Source: Salirhabdus sp. Marseille-P4669
Lineage (GTDB): Bacteria > Bacillota > Bacilli > Bacillales > Alkalibacillaceae
NCBI RefSeq assembly: GCF_900240405.1
Contig: NZ_OEQK01000003.1
Location: forward strand, 186,001-250,000
Length of the DNA: 64,000 nt
Direction: 5' to 3'
Part shown: in pieces, positions 27,130 through 37,199 of the stretch
Position numbering within the stretch: position 1 is the stretch's first letter
How the letters are laid out: each line of letters starts with the position of its first letter
Made by a program: the position numbers and the translations under genes
The notes under the pieces: model-generated
What the model saw: the letters and a program-made list of their open reading frames with translations, nothing else
What the model was told of the DNA's origin: nothing
Databases searched by the model: none

Positions 27130-27264
27130 TTATTCTTCTACTAATTCGGCTATTTTACTAACAATCCATCTTTTTGCTAGCTCTTCATCGATTTCATAAA
27201 TTTTATCTTTGCGTAATAGCTTTCCATGATAGGTAGTTTGTACATTCATTTTAACTTTAACCAT
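27130..27264 (-). CDS. 44-residue small protein, phage-accessory-like
   Basis: ATG 27264 with GAAGGGG seven bases upstream. The sequence VKVKMNVQTTYHGKLLRKD, then KIYEIDEELAKRWIVSKIAE, resembles short phage proteins with the pattern 'strand - G..L.KG..Y.ID...A..W...GIA'. Function unknown. It has its own strong terminator and sits between the YyaL-like gene and the M23 gene on the same strand. Confidence 0.65.
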   Translation of the reverse strand: MVKVKMNVQTTYHGKLLRKDKIYEIDEELAKRWIVSKIAELVEE

Positions 27265-27314
27265 TTTCGTACCCCTTCTTCACTAATCTAGTCTAACCCC
27301 TATCATATCAAATT

Positions 27315-29363
27315 TTAGTCATTTATTATACTTTTTAACGCTTCTTCTATATCGGTCGTAGGCTGTTTGCAAGCAAAATTTTCACATACATATACAGTTG
27401 TTTTCTTATCAATTTGTTTATATTGGGAAGCATAAGGTGCAACTTTTTCTAAATCTTCAGGTTGATCAGCAACTAAAAGTGTTACATTTGGCAGATAAGA
27501 ATCGTTTATCTGCTTTATTATTTCGCTAGAATCTCCTAATATGACGACCTCTTTAGTAGAAAACTCCGTCAACAGTATACTTTGAACAAAGAAGGAACTA
27601 GCCGATGCTTGGCGTTGAATGTCATCGAAGAACGTATAATACATTTCCTCTAGACGTTCTAAATAAATTGGCTCCCCTGTAAGAAAGCCTACCTTCGCCA
27701 ACATAACCGCGGCTACACTATTCCCTGATGGTAGTGCCCCATCATATATTTCCTTATCCTGGGCTATTAATTGCTCGCTATCCCTTCCGTTAAAAAAGAA
27801 CCCACCATTTTCGGAATCCCAAAATAGCTCGATCATATTTTGTAACAGGTCTCTTCCTTTTTCAATATACCGAATATTTAAAGTTGCTTCATATAGCTCC
27901 ACGTACGCCCATACAAAATAGGCATAATCATCGAGGTAGGCTTTATATTTCGTCTCGCCTTCTCGATATCGAGCCATCAAACGCCCATCAACAACTAATG
28001 TCTTTTCGATAAAGTCCAGTGCCTGCTCAGCTATATCGATATAGGAATTTTCTTGAAAGGTCTTGCCTGCCTTTGCTAAAGCAGCGATAACCATTGCATT
28101 CCATGCGGCTAAAACTTTATCATCTACATGTGGGTAAACTCGTTTTTCCCTTTCCTCTAATAGTTTTTGCCTTGCCAATTCAAGCCTTCCTTCAAGCTCC
28201 GAAACTTCCATTCGATGAGCTTCAGCTATTGATGGAATGCTTCGACCAATTAAGTTTGGAATATTTTTTCCTTCAAAATTACCATAGGGCGTAATTCCAT
28301 ACGTTGTAGCATACCACTCCCCGGACTCTTCTCCAAGAATGTCATATATCTCTTCATTATCCCATACGTAATATTTCCCTTCTTTCCCTTCCGAATCTGC
28401 ATCAATAGCAGAATAAAATGCCCCATCTTCACTTTTCATTTCTCGATTTAAAAAGATTATAATCTGCTCTGCAATTTGTTTATAATAAGGATTTTTTGTA
28501 ATTTGGTAACATTCCGTATATACCATTAAGAGTAAGGCATTATCGTAAAGCATTTTCTCAAAATGCGGGATAAGCCATTTCTCATCCGTAGAATACCGCG
28601 CAAAACCAAACCCTATATGGTCATAAATACCGCCATCAGCCATATGTTTCAGGGTGCCCTCTACCATCTGTAAAGCAGCTGTTTTACCTGTGAAATGGTA
28701 ATATTTTAATAAAAATAGTAAGTTTTGTGGTTGCGGAAACTTTGGAGCATCTCCAAAGCCACCGTATGTATAATCATAATCCTTCCCCAGTTGATAAAAG
28801 GCTTGATCTGCTATTTCTTTTGTTAGACGATGGTTACTCTTTGATTGAATTGTCTTCTCTAATGCTTCTCTTACACTTTCCGTCACTTCTGCGATATGGT
28901 CTGGATCTTGTATGAATCTTTTATGTAGCTGAGTCAACACTTCAATCAACCCAGGACGTCCATATTTGCTTTCTTTCGGGAAATAGGTGCCCGCATAAAA
29001 TGGAATCTTGTTCGGGGTCATAAAAATAGTTAATGGCCATCCCCCATGACCGGCCATCATTTGACAAATTTTCATGTAAATCGAATCTATATCTGGTCTT
29101 TCTTCACGGTCTACTTTGATCGCTATGTATTTTTCATTCAGAAGATTAGCAACCTCTTCGTCCTCAAAAGACTCATGAGCCATCACATGACACCAGTGGC
29201 AAGTAGAATACCCAATGGATAAAAAAATGGGTTTGTTTTCTTTTTCTACCTTTTGAAAGGCTTCTTCACCCCACGAATACCAATTCACTGGGTTGTACGC
29301 GTGCTGTAATAAATAAGGAGATTTTTCATCAACTAACTGATTTGGTTTCTTGTTATTGGACAT
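27315..29363 (-). CDS. YyaL-like thioredoxin-domain / six-hairpin protein (DUF255)
   Basis: 682 residues from ATG 29363, AGAGAGGG upstream. The N-terminal thioredoxin-like DUF255 domain (about 1-165) has [28 protein letters not shown], the CHWCHVM active-site-like pair and [23 protein letters not shown]. The remaining ~500 residues are an alpha/alpha six-hairpin-glycosidase-like region ([33 protein letters not shown]). This is the YyaL / SSP411 family, whose biochemical role is unproven. A second Cys pair near the C-terminus ([12 protein letters not shown]) may bind metal. Length is normal. Confidence 0.93.
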   Translation of the reverse strand: MSNNKKPNQLVDEKSPYLLQHAYNPVNWYSWGEEAFQKVEKENKPIFLSIGYSTCHWCHVMAHESFEDEEVANLLNEKYIAIKVDREERPDIDSIYMKICQMMAGHGGWPLTIFMTPNKIPFYAGTYFPKESKYGRPGLIEVLTQLHKRFIQDPDHIAEVTESVREALEKTIQSKSNHRLTKEIADQAFYQLGKDYDYTYGGFGDAPKFPQPQNLLFLLKYYHFTGKTAALQMVEGTLKHMADGGIYDHIGFGFARYSTDEKWLIPHFEKMLYDNALLLMVYTECYQITKNPYYKQIAEQIIIFLNREMKSEDGAFYSAIDADSEGKEGKYYVWDNEEIYDILGEESGEWYATTYGITPYGNFEGKNIPNLIGRSIPSIAEAHRMEVSELEGRLELARQKLLEEREKRVYPHVDDKVLAAWNAMVIAALAKAGKTFQENSYIDIAEQALDFIEKTLVVDGRLMARYREGETKYKAYLDDYAYFVWAYVELYEATLNIRYIEKGRDLLQNMIELFWDSENGGFFFNGRDSEQLIAQDKEIYDGALPSGNSVAAVMLAKVGFLTGEPIYLERLEEMYYTFFDDIQRQASASSFFVQSILLTEFSTKEVVILGDSSEIIKQINDSYLPNVTLLVADQPEDLEKVAPYASQYKQIDKKTTVYVCENFACKQPTTDIEEALKSIIND

Positions 29364-29484
29364 CAAAAACCCTCTCTTCTAAATCAAGCCATTTCTTTTA
29401 CATTACCACAATATGCATTAGAACATTCCAATAATAGGATAGTTCGAATACAAAAGTATGCGGAGGGGACATGCCTTTTATGAG

Positions 29485-29570
29485 AATTTCACTGGATTAT
29501 CCCTGAATACCGAAACTAGAATAATACAAGCCGAAAAGGGAAGATACGTTTCCTTTTCGGCTTGTGACTA
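29485..29570 (+). repeat. ACAAGCC hairpin element with decayed repeat units (copy 3)
   Basis: Hairpin from ACAAGCC (29526) to GGCTTGT (ends 29565), a stem of about 17 bp with one G-U pair. A following core ACGTTTC starts 20 bp after ACAAGCC, as in the large arrays, and ACCGAAACTAG upstream matches unit 10 of copy 2 with a small deletion. It lies in the 310-base gap 29364-29673 near the 3' end of cheR; nothing else is seen in that gap. Confidence 0.75.
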
Positions 29571-29673
29571 AATGTACTATTTGAAATAGTTTACCTATCA
29601 CTTAATAGTGAGTAAATACTCTTTAAATATTAATAATCCGCTTCTCAAAATCGTAAATAAAACAGAAACATCA

Positions 29674-30540
29674 TTACTTTACCTTTTTATACAGTTTATG
29701 TTGCTTACTAATAATCTCATAATGTTGATCATGATCTGTTTGCATAATCGTTTCTTTATCTCCGATCCCAAGTATTCCAAAAGCACCTAAACTTTCATAG
29801 AAGAGGTTGTGCACTTTCTTTTGTAAGTCCTTATTAAAGTAAATTAATACGTTGCGGCAAAGGATAACATGAAATTCATTAAAAGAGCTATCTGTTACAA
29901 GGTTATGCTGAGCAAACACCATATTTTTAGATAAATACGAATGGAATTTCACACCGTTATCCGTAACCGTATAATAGTCGGAAAATACCCCTTCTCCACC
30001 TGCTCTTAAATAATTGCTCGTATACTTTTTCATGCTCTCTAAAGGATAAATACCAGCCTTTGCGGTTTTAAGTGCACTGGAATTTATGTCTGTTGCATAA
30101 ATCTTTGTTTTGTCATAAATTCCTTCTTCATGTAAGAGTATTGCCATGGAATACACTTCTTCTCCAGTTGCACAACCGGCATGCCATATTCGAATGGATG
30201 GATAGGTTTTTAGCATCGGAACTACTTGCTCCCGAAACGCTTTAAAGAATAAAGGATCTCGAAACATCTCCGTAACATTAATTGAAAAGCTCGCGATTAA
30301 TCTTTGTAAACAATCAGGATTGTGTAAAGCTTTATTTAGCAAGGCAGAAATAGTCGTTAGCTTTTCCGCATCCACTCGGTGCCAGATTCTTCTTCGAATC
30401 GAGTTGTATGCGTAATTACGAAAATCATAGCCACACCACTCATAAATACCTTGTAGAAGTAGGTTTATTTCAATTTTTTCTAGTACTTCATCATACCCAG
30501 CGTGACGTATCTTCCTATCAAAAAATGTCTCATTGTCCAT
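29674..30540 (-). CDS. CheR-type protein-glutamate methyltransferase
   Basis: 288 residues. N-terminal CheR helical domain (about 15-95, YEWCGYDFRNYAYNSIRRRI) and a SAM-dependent methyltransferase domain (IRIWHAGCATGEEVYSMAILLHEEG, IYATDINSSALKTAKAGIYP, and VILCRNVLIYFNKDLQ). It normally methylates glutamates in chemoreceptors. No chemoreceptor or cheB is adjacent. It follows the hybrid kinase after 18 bases on the same strand, so it likely belongs to that signalling operon rather than to chemotaxis. Confidence 0.93.
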   Translation of the reverse strand: MDNETFFDRKIRHAGYDEVLEKIEINLLLQGIYEWCGYDFRNYAYNSIRRRIWHRVDAEKLTTISALLNKALHNPDCLQRLIASFSINVTEMFRDPLFFKAFREQVVPMLKTYPSIRIWHAGCATGEEVYSMAILLHEEGIYDKTKIYATDINSSALKTAKAGIYPLESMKKYTSNYLRAGGEGVFSDYYTVTDNGVKFHSYLSKNMVFAQHNLVTDSSFNEFHVILCRNVLIYFNKDLQKKVHNLFYESLGAFGILGIGDKETIMQTDHDQHYEIISKQHKLYKKVK

Positions 30541-30558
30541 TCTGAACCATAACCCCTT

Positions 30559-33500
30559 CTATTGGTATAACCAAACCTTCATTAAGGAGATGAGCTGCTC
30601 TGGCTCCACTGGTTTTACAACATAATCAGATGCACCAACCTCCATGCATTTCTCCCTATCTTCTTTCATTGCTTTAGCAGTTAATGCAATAATAGGTAGG
30701 TTCGCAAATTCCGGCATCGACCTTATCCGCTTCATTGCTTCATAGCCATCCATTTCAGGCATCATAATATCCATTAACACTAAATCAATTGTGGAATCAC
30801 TTGTTAATACATCAATGCTTTCATAACCATTTTCCGCAAAAACAATATCTAAACCTGTCTGTTCCAAAATACTCGTTAGCGCAAATACATTTCGCACATC
30901 ATCATCGACTAGTAACACCCTCTTCCCTTCTAGTCCAGATGGAAGAGCCAAAGGTTCATTTCCATTATTGTCCTTCACTTCATGGTGACTTGTTGATTCT
31001 TTTAAATATAAATCCAATTCTGCCTTTAATCGCTCTGGTGAGTGTTCATTTTTAATAATGATTGTATGTGCATGTCGATTTAGTTGCATTTCTTCTTTAG
31101 AGGTAAGGTCACGACCAGTGTATACAATAACCTTTACATCACTGTTTTCATCATTTTCTTTTATTTTCTCAAGAAGTTCCATTCCATTTGTATCGGATAA
31201 TCCTAAATCTAAAATGATACAATCCATTTTTTCTACTTTTAATTCTTCAATCGCCTCATGACCCGAAGATACAGCTTTAATGACAATATCCATATCCCCA
31301 ATGAGCTCCATTAAGCTTGTTCGTTGATGGAGATCATCATCTACGATTAAGACTCGTTTTATTGGACTTATGTCTTGTTCTTTTGGAATTATTTCTGGCT
31401 CAGCACTCTTTCTTGGCTTCGGTCTTTCCATGGTTGGAGCAGCTTCTTCAACGATTGCTTGGGACTGATCCTTCGCCTTTATCGTTTCATTAGTTGATAG
31501 AGTCAAAGTAAATGTACTACCTTTACCTACTTCACTATCTACAGTTATCTCTCCATTTAATAGAGTAGCTAACTCTCTACTAATGGAAAGTCCTAGACCT
31601 GTACCACCAAATTTACGGCTCGTTGTTCCATCAGCCTGTTGGAACGCTTCAAAAATCTGCTTTTGTTTGTCTTTCGCAATCCCAACACCTGTATCCTTGA
31701 CCACAAACATTATTTTTTTACCTTTTCCAGGGATTGTATGCTCACCAATTTCCAATGTTACATTACCTTTTTTAGTGAATTTAAAGGCATTGGATAATAA
31801 GTTATTTAAAATTTGCTGTAAGCGCGCCTCATCTGTATAAATGATTTTTGGTAGCTTTTCGCTTAAAGAAATATGAAAGTCTAGCTGCTTTTGGTCTGCA
31901 ACTGGTGTAAATTTGCTTTTCACAATATCAATTAGTTCCGTAATGTTGACTTTGCCAATAGTTATTTCTGTTTTTCCAGACTCAATTTTAGCTAAATCTA
32001 AAATATCATTTATTAAGGTCAACAAATCCTTACCTGAAGAGTAAATGGTTTTCGCATATTCTACTTGTTTAGGAGATAAGTTATTGTTGCCATTGTCGGC
32101 TAAAAGCTTCGATAAGATTAATAAACTATTTAACGGTGTACGAAGCTCATGAGACATATTGGCAAGAAATTCGGATTTGTATTTTGAACTTAAAGCTAAT
32201 TCTTCAGCCTTAACTTCTAATTCAGTTCTCGCAATCTCCAGTTCCATATTCGCACGTTCAAACTCTTGATTTTGTTCTTCTAATATATTGGTTTTCTCTT
32301 CTAGACTCCGATTGGTTTCTTCTAACTCTTCTTGCTGCATTTGTAGCTTTTCCTCAGATTCTCGTAAAGATTGGGTTTGTTCTTCAAGTTCTTCGTTTGC
32401 AGCTTTCAGTTCTTCTTGTTGATTTTGTAGTTCTTCAGCTTGTGCCTGTACTTCCTCCGTTAAGGCCTGAGATTCCTCTAACAGTCTTGCAAGTTTAATT
32501 CGGCTCATCACACTTTCTAAGATGATGCCCAAATCTTCAATAAGCTCCTCCAAAAATGCTTGATATGTCTCTGAATATGGTTTAAAGGACGCCATTTCAA
32601 ATACAGCATTTACTTCACCCTCAAAACGGATCGGCAATACATATAACGTCATTGGGGTTGCTTCCCCAAGGCCTGAAGAGATGGTGACATAATCAGCAGG
32701 TACATCCGTTAAAATAATCGGCGACTTTTCCAGGATAGCTTGACCAATAATTCCCTCTCCTGCTTTAATTTGATTGGATATATGCTTGCGTTCCTTAAAA
32801 GCATAGGACGCAATTAATTTATAATGTTCCTCTTCTTCAACGGACGCATCGCTTTTCACGTAAAATACCCCATGACTCGATTCTACAAGCGGAACTACTT
32901 TGGATAGGAATATTCTCCCAAGGCTTTCTAAATCATTCGTCCCACTTAGGCTCGTAGAAATTTCAGCAATATTTGTTTTCATCCAGGCTTGTGTTTGATC
33001 CTTATCCATCTGCTCTTGTAACGTTTCCGTCATTTGATTAAACGATAAAGCCACTTGATCAATTTCATCATTATTGTTTAGTACTTCCGCTTTAGTAGTC
33101 AAGTCCTCTCTACCATACGCCACATCACCCATCACTTTGGAGATCGAATTTAAGCGAGTAGATAAGGACCAGATGTTTTTATAAAAGATGAAGATAATAA
33201 ATAGAATACCAACAGCTAGTATTCCCACACTTAGTAAGACCTCTTGTTGGGAATTGTGAATCATTGACTCTAATGACGTTTGCATATTCGAACCAAAACG
33301 TTTCGAAATCTCTGTTATATTAGATAAGAATTGCTCATGGATAGTAGCAGATGATTCATCAATTAACGATAATGCCTCCCCTCTCTTATTATCCAACACG
33401 AGTGAGACAACTTCCTCTTTATACATGTTAAATTCATTATTCGTTTCCTTTAAGGAACGAATCAAATCAAGCTGCGCTTCCGTTTGCGCCTTCGTTTCTA

Positions 33501-33786
33501 ATAAATTCATATTATACTGAACATTGTCACTATCGTTTTCAAGCCCAGCCACTTCTGTTTGAATGGCCGATTCATCGGAAAATATAACAATGTTTCGTAA
33601 GCGAATGGCTTCGTTTTTAAAATCCGTATGAATTTCTTCCGCCAATAAAGCTAGCTCGTAATTCACTTCTAAAGAATCTGCTGATTTATTTAGATGCGAG
33701 ATTTGTAGAATACCTGTAATCGTTAAGATGATTAATAGAATAGGTAGCGTGCATAATGCTAATATGAGCTTTGTTTTTATTTTCAT
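30559..33786 (-). CDS. hybrid sensor histidine kinase with two C-terminal receiver domains
   Basis: 1075 residues. Order: TM1 (about 8-30), extracytoplasmic helical sensor (30-180), TM2 (about 183-203), HAMP (205-260), GAF (275-435), long Glu/Gln coiled coil (435-545), HisKA with SHELRTPLNSLLILSKLL, HATPase with NLLSNAFKFT, DTGVGIAKDKQKQIFEAF and GGTGLGLSISRELA, then two receiver domains (about 815-930 and 955-1075), each with a phospho-acceptor Asp (CIILDLGL; LVLMDIMMPEMDG). A complex phosphorelay integrator. It sits 34 bases after the REC-GGDEF-EAL gene. Confidence 0.94.
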   Translation of the reverse strand: MKIKTKLILALCTLPILLIILTITGILQISHLNKSADSLEVNYELALLAEEIHTDFKNEAIRLRNIVIFSDESAIQTEVAGLENDSDNVQYNMNLLETKAQTEAQLDLIRSLKETNNEFNMYKEEVVSLVLDNKRGEALSLIDESSATIHEQFLSNITEISKRFGSNMQTSLESMIHNSQQEVLLSVGILAVGILFIIFIFYKNIWSLSTRLNSISKVMGDVAYGREDLTTKAEVLNNNDEIDQVALSFNQMTETLQEQMDKDQTQAWMKTNIAEISTSLSGTNDLESLGRIFLSKVVPLVESSHGVFYVKSDASVEEEEHYKLIASYAFKERKHISNQIKAGEGIIGQAILEKSPIILTDVPADYVTISSGLGEATPMTLYVLPIRFEGEVNAVFEMASFKPYSETYQAFLEELIEDLGIILESVMSRIKLARLLEESQALTEEVQAQAEELQNQQEELKAANEELEEQTQSLRESEEKLQMQQEELEETNRSLEEKTNILEEQNQEFERANMELEIARTELEVKAEELALSSKYKSEFLANMSHELRTPLNSLLILSKLLADNGNNNLSPKQVEYAKTIYSSGKDLLTLINDILDLAKIESGKTEITIGKVNITELIDIVKSKFTPVADQKQLDFHISLSEKLPKIIYTDEARLQQILNNLLSNAFKFTKKGNVTLEIGEHTIPGKGKKIMFVVKDTGVGIAKDKQKQIFEAFQQADGTTSRKFGGTGLGLSISRELATLLNGEITVDSEVGKGSTFTLTLSTNETIKAKDQSQAIVEEAAPTMERPKPRKSAEPEIIPKEQDISPIKRVLIVDDDLHQRTSLMELIGDMDIVIKAVSSGHEAIEELKVEKMDCIILDLGLSDTNGMELLEKIKENDENSDVKVIVYTGRDLTSKEEMQLNRHAHTIIIKNEHSPERLKAELDLYLKESTSHHEVKDNNGNEPLALPSGLEGKRVLLVDDDVRNVFALTSILEQTGLDIVFAENGYESIDVLTSDSTIDLVLMDIMMPEMDGYEAMKRIRSMPEFANLPIIALTAKAMKEDREKCMEVGASDYVVKPVEPEQLISLMKVWLYQ

Positions 33787-33820
33787 TAATATTTTCCCTT
33801 CTCTCCTATAAAAGTAGCGC

Positions 33821-35905
33821 TTACGAATAGAGAGACTTTCTTTCTTCTAACGACATCTCATAAACCATCGCTATAGCCTGAAGTCGGTCCGTAACATTCA
33901 GTTTCTGAAATATTTTCGTAATATGATTTTTCACCGTATGCTCACTTATATAAAGCATTTTAGAAATTTCCTTATTGGTTAAACCATCGATTAACAGACG
34001 AAACACTTCTGCTTCTCTCGCAGATATACTATACATTTCCTTTAATCGATAAAGGGAAACTTCAACGATTCCATTATTCACTTCTTCATTATCTACTTGA
34101 AAAACATTTGAGAATTCATCTTCCACCTTTGGTTTCTGTGGTTGGTCTAATATTAGCGCACGGTTATCTTCTTTATCGGCTACTAGTAAAGGCTCAAAGT
34201 CCGATACCGATAGCGGTGGACTAAAATAATAGCCTTGAACCTCTGTATATTGAAGCTCCTTCATAATCTTATACTGTTCTTCCGTCTCAACGCCTTCTGC
34301 AACAATAGATATACCTAATTGCTGTGCTAGTGTACTTATGGAACTCACAATTGCTAAGCTATTCTTTTTATTTGATGTAATATCTTGAATAAACGTTTTA
34401 TCTACTTTAATTTTATCAATTGGAAAACGTCGTAAATAACCTAAGGAAGAATAGCCTGTACCAAAATCATCTAAACTAATCTTCATTCCCATATTTCGTA
34501 GTTTATTAAGTGATTCTACAATGATCTCTTCATTCCCTAGAAAAACCGATTCTGTTATTTCAATCTCTAAAAGTTCTGGGGCAATATTTAGAGCATTTAT
34601 AATTTTGTTCATATGAAGAATCAAGTTTCGTTGTAAAAATTGCTGACTAGAAAAATTAACGGATATTGGAATCACAGAGTACCCTTTTTCTCTCCATTCA
34701 TTTAGGTGCGAGCATACCTGCTTCAGTACCCACTCACCAATTGGAATAATTAACCCTGTTTCCTCTGCGATTGGAATAAAATCGTTAGGTAACAGCTTTC
34801 CCCACTTTGGATGATTCCATCTAATAAGTGCTTCTGCACAAGTAATTTTACCAGTTTCCACGTTTACTCTTGGTTGATAGACTAATTCGAATTCATTTGC
34901 TTCAATTGCTTTTCGTAAATCATTTTGGATCAGGAACGTTCGATAGGAATTAATGTTCATACCCGTATGAAAAACATTAAATCGGCCTTTCCCCTGTTCC
35001 TTTGCACGATGCAAGGCCGAGTCTGCACCTTTTATAAGTGTAAATGCGTCCTCTCCATCGAAAGGAAACACACTTAAGCCAATACAAGTGGTCATATGCA
35101 GCTCATATTGATCAATTAAATATGGCTTCGAGAATGCCTCTAAAATACGCTCTGCTACTTCTAAGGAACTTTCCCGGTTCGTATTTGGTAAAATGATTGT
35201 AAATTCGTCCCCATTTATTCTTGCAACAATGTCCTGTTCTCTAATCTGCTTAACAAGTCTTTTCGCTACTTCTTGGAGCAGTAAGTCCCCTATTGTATGT
35301 CCAAGTGCTTCATTTACATAATTAAAGCGATCCAAATCCAAATACATTAAACCTAAATGAGTATTGGACTTCCTTGCTTCGTTCACTTCAGATAAAAGCT
35401 TTTCATTAAAGAACCTTCTATTTGGCAGTTTTGTTAAACTATCATGATAGGCCATAAACTCAATTTTTTTATTTTGCTCGGCAAGTTCTTTTGCTTGCTC
35501 TGCTAGTCTTTTTTGCATTTTGTATAATTCCACAAAACGCTCCACTTTCGCTTTCAAAATAAGTGGATCTAAAGGCTTTAAAATATAGTCAACTGCACCT
35601 ACAGAATAGCCCATAAAAATATGTTCATTTTCCATGTTGTTTGCCGTTATAAATAGAATGGGAATATGCTTCGTTTTTTCCCGGGCTCGAATAATTTTAG
35701 CGGTCGCAAATCCATCCATTCCAGGCATTTGTACGTCTAGTAGAATCGCCGCATAATGATCCTTTAATAAACACTTTAACGCTTCTTCCCCAGAATAAGC
35801 CTTTACTAATTCATACTGTTCACTTTCTATAATAGCTTCTAAGGATAGTACATTTTCTGGGCGATCATCAACTATTAGTATCTTTATTTTCTCATCAATA
35901 TTCAT
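33821..35905 (-). CDS. REC-GGDEF-EAL response regulator with C-terminal LuxR-type HTH
   Basis: 694 residues. Receiver domain 1-125 (ILIVDDRPENVLSLEAII, phospho-Asp in AILLDVQMPGMDG). GGDEF domain about 155-315: the site is NGDEF instead of GGDEF, and an RxxD (REQD) inhibitory-site motif lies just before it. EAL domain about 325-575 with intact EALIRW, ITESVFLGNEE, SLDDFGTGYSSLGYL and AEGVETEEQ. The C-terminal ~65 residues (SAREAEVFRLLIDGLTNKEISKMLYISEHTVKNHITKIFQKL) are a LuxR-type DNA-binding domain. It joins c-di-GMP turnover and transcription control in one chain. Confidence 0.93.
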   Translation of the reverse strand: MNIDEKIKILIVDDRPENVLSLEAIIESEQYELVKAYSGEEALKCLLKDHYAAILLDVQMPGMDGFATAKIIRAREKTKHIPILFITANNMENEHIFMGYSVGAVDYILKPLDPLILKAKVERFVELYKMQKRLAEQAKELAEQNKKIEFMAYHDSLTKLPNRRFFNEKLLSEVNEARKSNTHLGLMYLDLDRFNYVNEALGHTIGDLLLQEVAKRLVKQIREQDIVARINGDEFTIILPNTNRESSLEVAERILEAFSKPYLIDQYELHMTTCIGLSVFPFDGEDAFTLIKGADSALHRAKEQGKGRFNVFHTGMNINSYRTFLIQNDLRKAIEANEFELVYQPRVNVETGKITCAEALIRWNHPKWGKLLPNDFIPIAEETGLIIPIGEWVLKQVCSHLNEWREKGYSVIPISVNFSSQQFLQRNLILHMNKIINALNIAPELLEIEITESVFLGNEEIIVESLNKLRNMGMKISLDDFGTGYSSLGYLRRFPIDKIKVDKTFIQDITSNKKNSLAIVSSISTLAQQLGISIVAEGVETEEQYKIMKELQYTEVQGYYFSPPLSVSDFEPLLVADKEDNRALILDQPQKPKVEDEFSNVFQVDNEEVNNGIVEVSLYRLKEMYSISAREAEVFRLLIDGLTNKEISKMLYISEHTVKNHITKIFQKLNVTDRLQAIAMVYEMSLEERKSLYS

Positions 35906-36159
35906 ATAAACGTTCTCCCGTCAGAGTAATAATTGATGTTGTATTGATAGATTATCATAAGTAATGACAAATTGTGACAAAAAAGAGAAATATTTATTAC
36001 ATTCTATATTGTATATCGTTTATTTTTTATGTTTATGAAGTTGAAAGCATAGGTAATTTATGGAGTATGTTGGATTATAACCCTCAAGCTAGATCAACAA
36101 ATAATTCTCTATACTATGATAAAATGATAGTTGAATTTAAACGAGAAGGAGACCTCACG

Positions 36160-36915
36160 ATGGAATCAACTACTCTATTTAAAAAGAACTATCACATCGA
36201 TTTACGGGATGTTGATTTAAATAAATCATTAAAGCTAAGCTCTTTGTTTAGTTTTTTTCAAGATATCGCTAGTCTTGCTGCTGAAAATCTCGGATATGGA
36301 ATAAATGAACTTGGAGAAAAGTTTGGGGTAGCTTGGATATTAATGCGACTACGGGTGGATATCCTTCGCCACCCAAGATTAGATGAAGAAATCACGATTG
36401 AAACGTGGCCACAAGTTCCAAAAAAACTCGAATTTGAGAGAGACTATATCGTTCGAGACCGAAACGGAAATATCATTATTCGTGCCGTATCCGCTTGGGT
36501 AATTATGGACATTCATGAGCGTAAGCTAAAACGAACAGATGTCATTAATATTCAATATCCTTCCATCATGGAAGAAAGGGCAATAGAATGCAAGCTGGGC
36601 AAAATAAAAGATTTTGGTTATTTGCAAAATGCCTATAAAAAAGTAATCGGCTATAGCGATATCGATTTTAATGGGCATTTAAACAATTCTAAATATGTTG
36701 ACTATATTATGGATTGCTTTACAGTAGAGGAGCACCAAAAATATCATGTAACTTCAATAGAAGTAAATTTTAAAAATGAAGCATTACCAGGAGATATAAT
36801 TCACCTTTTTAAAGACACGTCGAATATACAGTCCAATCAAATCTATATAGAAGGTAAAAAGGAAGAAACTGAAAAACTTGTCTTTAAAGCCCAGGTTACG
36901 ATTAAGAAAATCTAA
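36160..36915 (+). CDS. acyl-ACP thioesterase (FatA-like)
   Basis: 251 residues from ATG 36160, with GAGAAGGAGACC upstream; the frame is open further up but without a start signal. Two hot-dog halves: N-terminal YHIDLRDVDLNKSLKLSSLFSFFQDIASLAAENLG and C-terminal KKVIGYSDIDFNGHLNNSKYVDYIMD with the catalytic Asn-His region (NGHLNNSKY). Members release fatty acids from acyl carrier protein. Length and halves match the bacterial family. Monocistronic; terminator downstream. Confidence 0.93.
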   Translation: MESTTLFKKNYHIDLRDVDLNKSLKLSSLFSFFQDIASLAAENLGYGINELGEKFGVAWILMRLRVDILRHPRLDEEITIETWPQVPKKLEFERDYIVRDRNGNIIIRAVSAWVIMDIHERKLKRTDVINIQYPSIMEERAIECKLGKIKDFGYLQNAYKKVIGYSDIDFNGHLNNSKYVDYIMDCFTVEEHQKYHVTSIEVNFKNEALPGDIIHLFKDTSNIQSNQIYIEGKKEETEKLVFKAQVTIKKI

Positions 36916-36935
36916 CCCTATTTTGCCCTTACCCA

Positions 36936-36985
36936 AACCAATCTCGTATGTTTCAATCATATGTTTAATTGGTTTGGGTTTGTTT
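36936..36985 (+). terminator. terminator of thioesterase gene
   Basis: CCCAAACCAAT / ATTGGTTTGGG stem around a larger loop, followed by TTTGTTTTG. Confidence 0.75.
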
Positions 36986-37199
36986 TGCTGTTTTAGCAGG
37001 GTGTTTTATCACCAATTAAAGTAGCGAGAGCAACACAATACGTTTTAGATATTTTTATCCAGTTTTCACTTAGAGTTTTATGAACCACTAATAATTAATA
37101 TTCTTTACAATTGTATTTCAAATGCACAACCCGTGCATACGTATGTTGTCCAGCATTAAAATAAGAAAGATATTATCATCTAAGAAGAGTTGATCAAAA

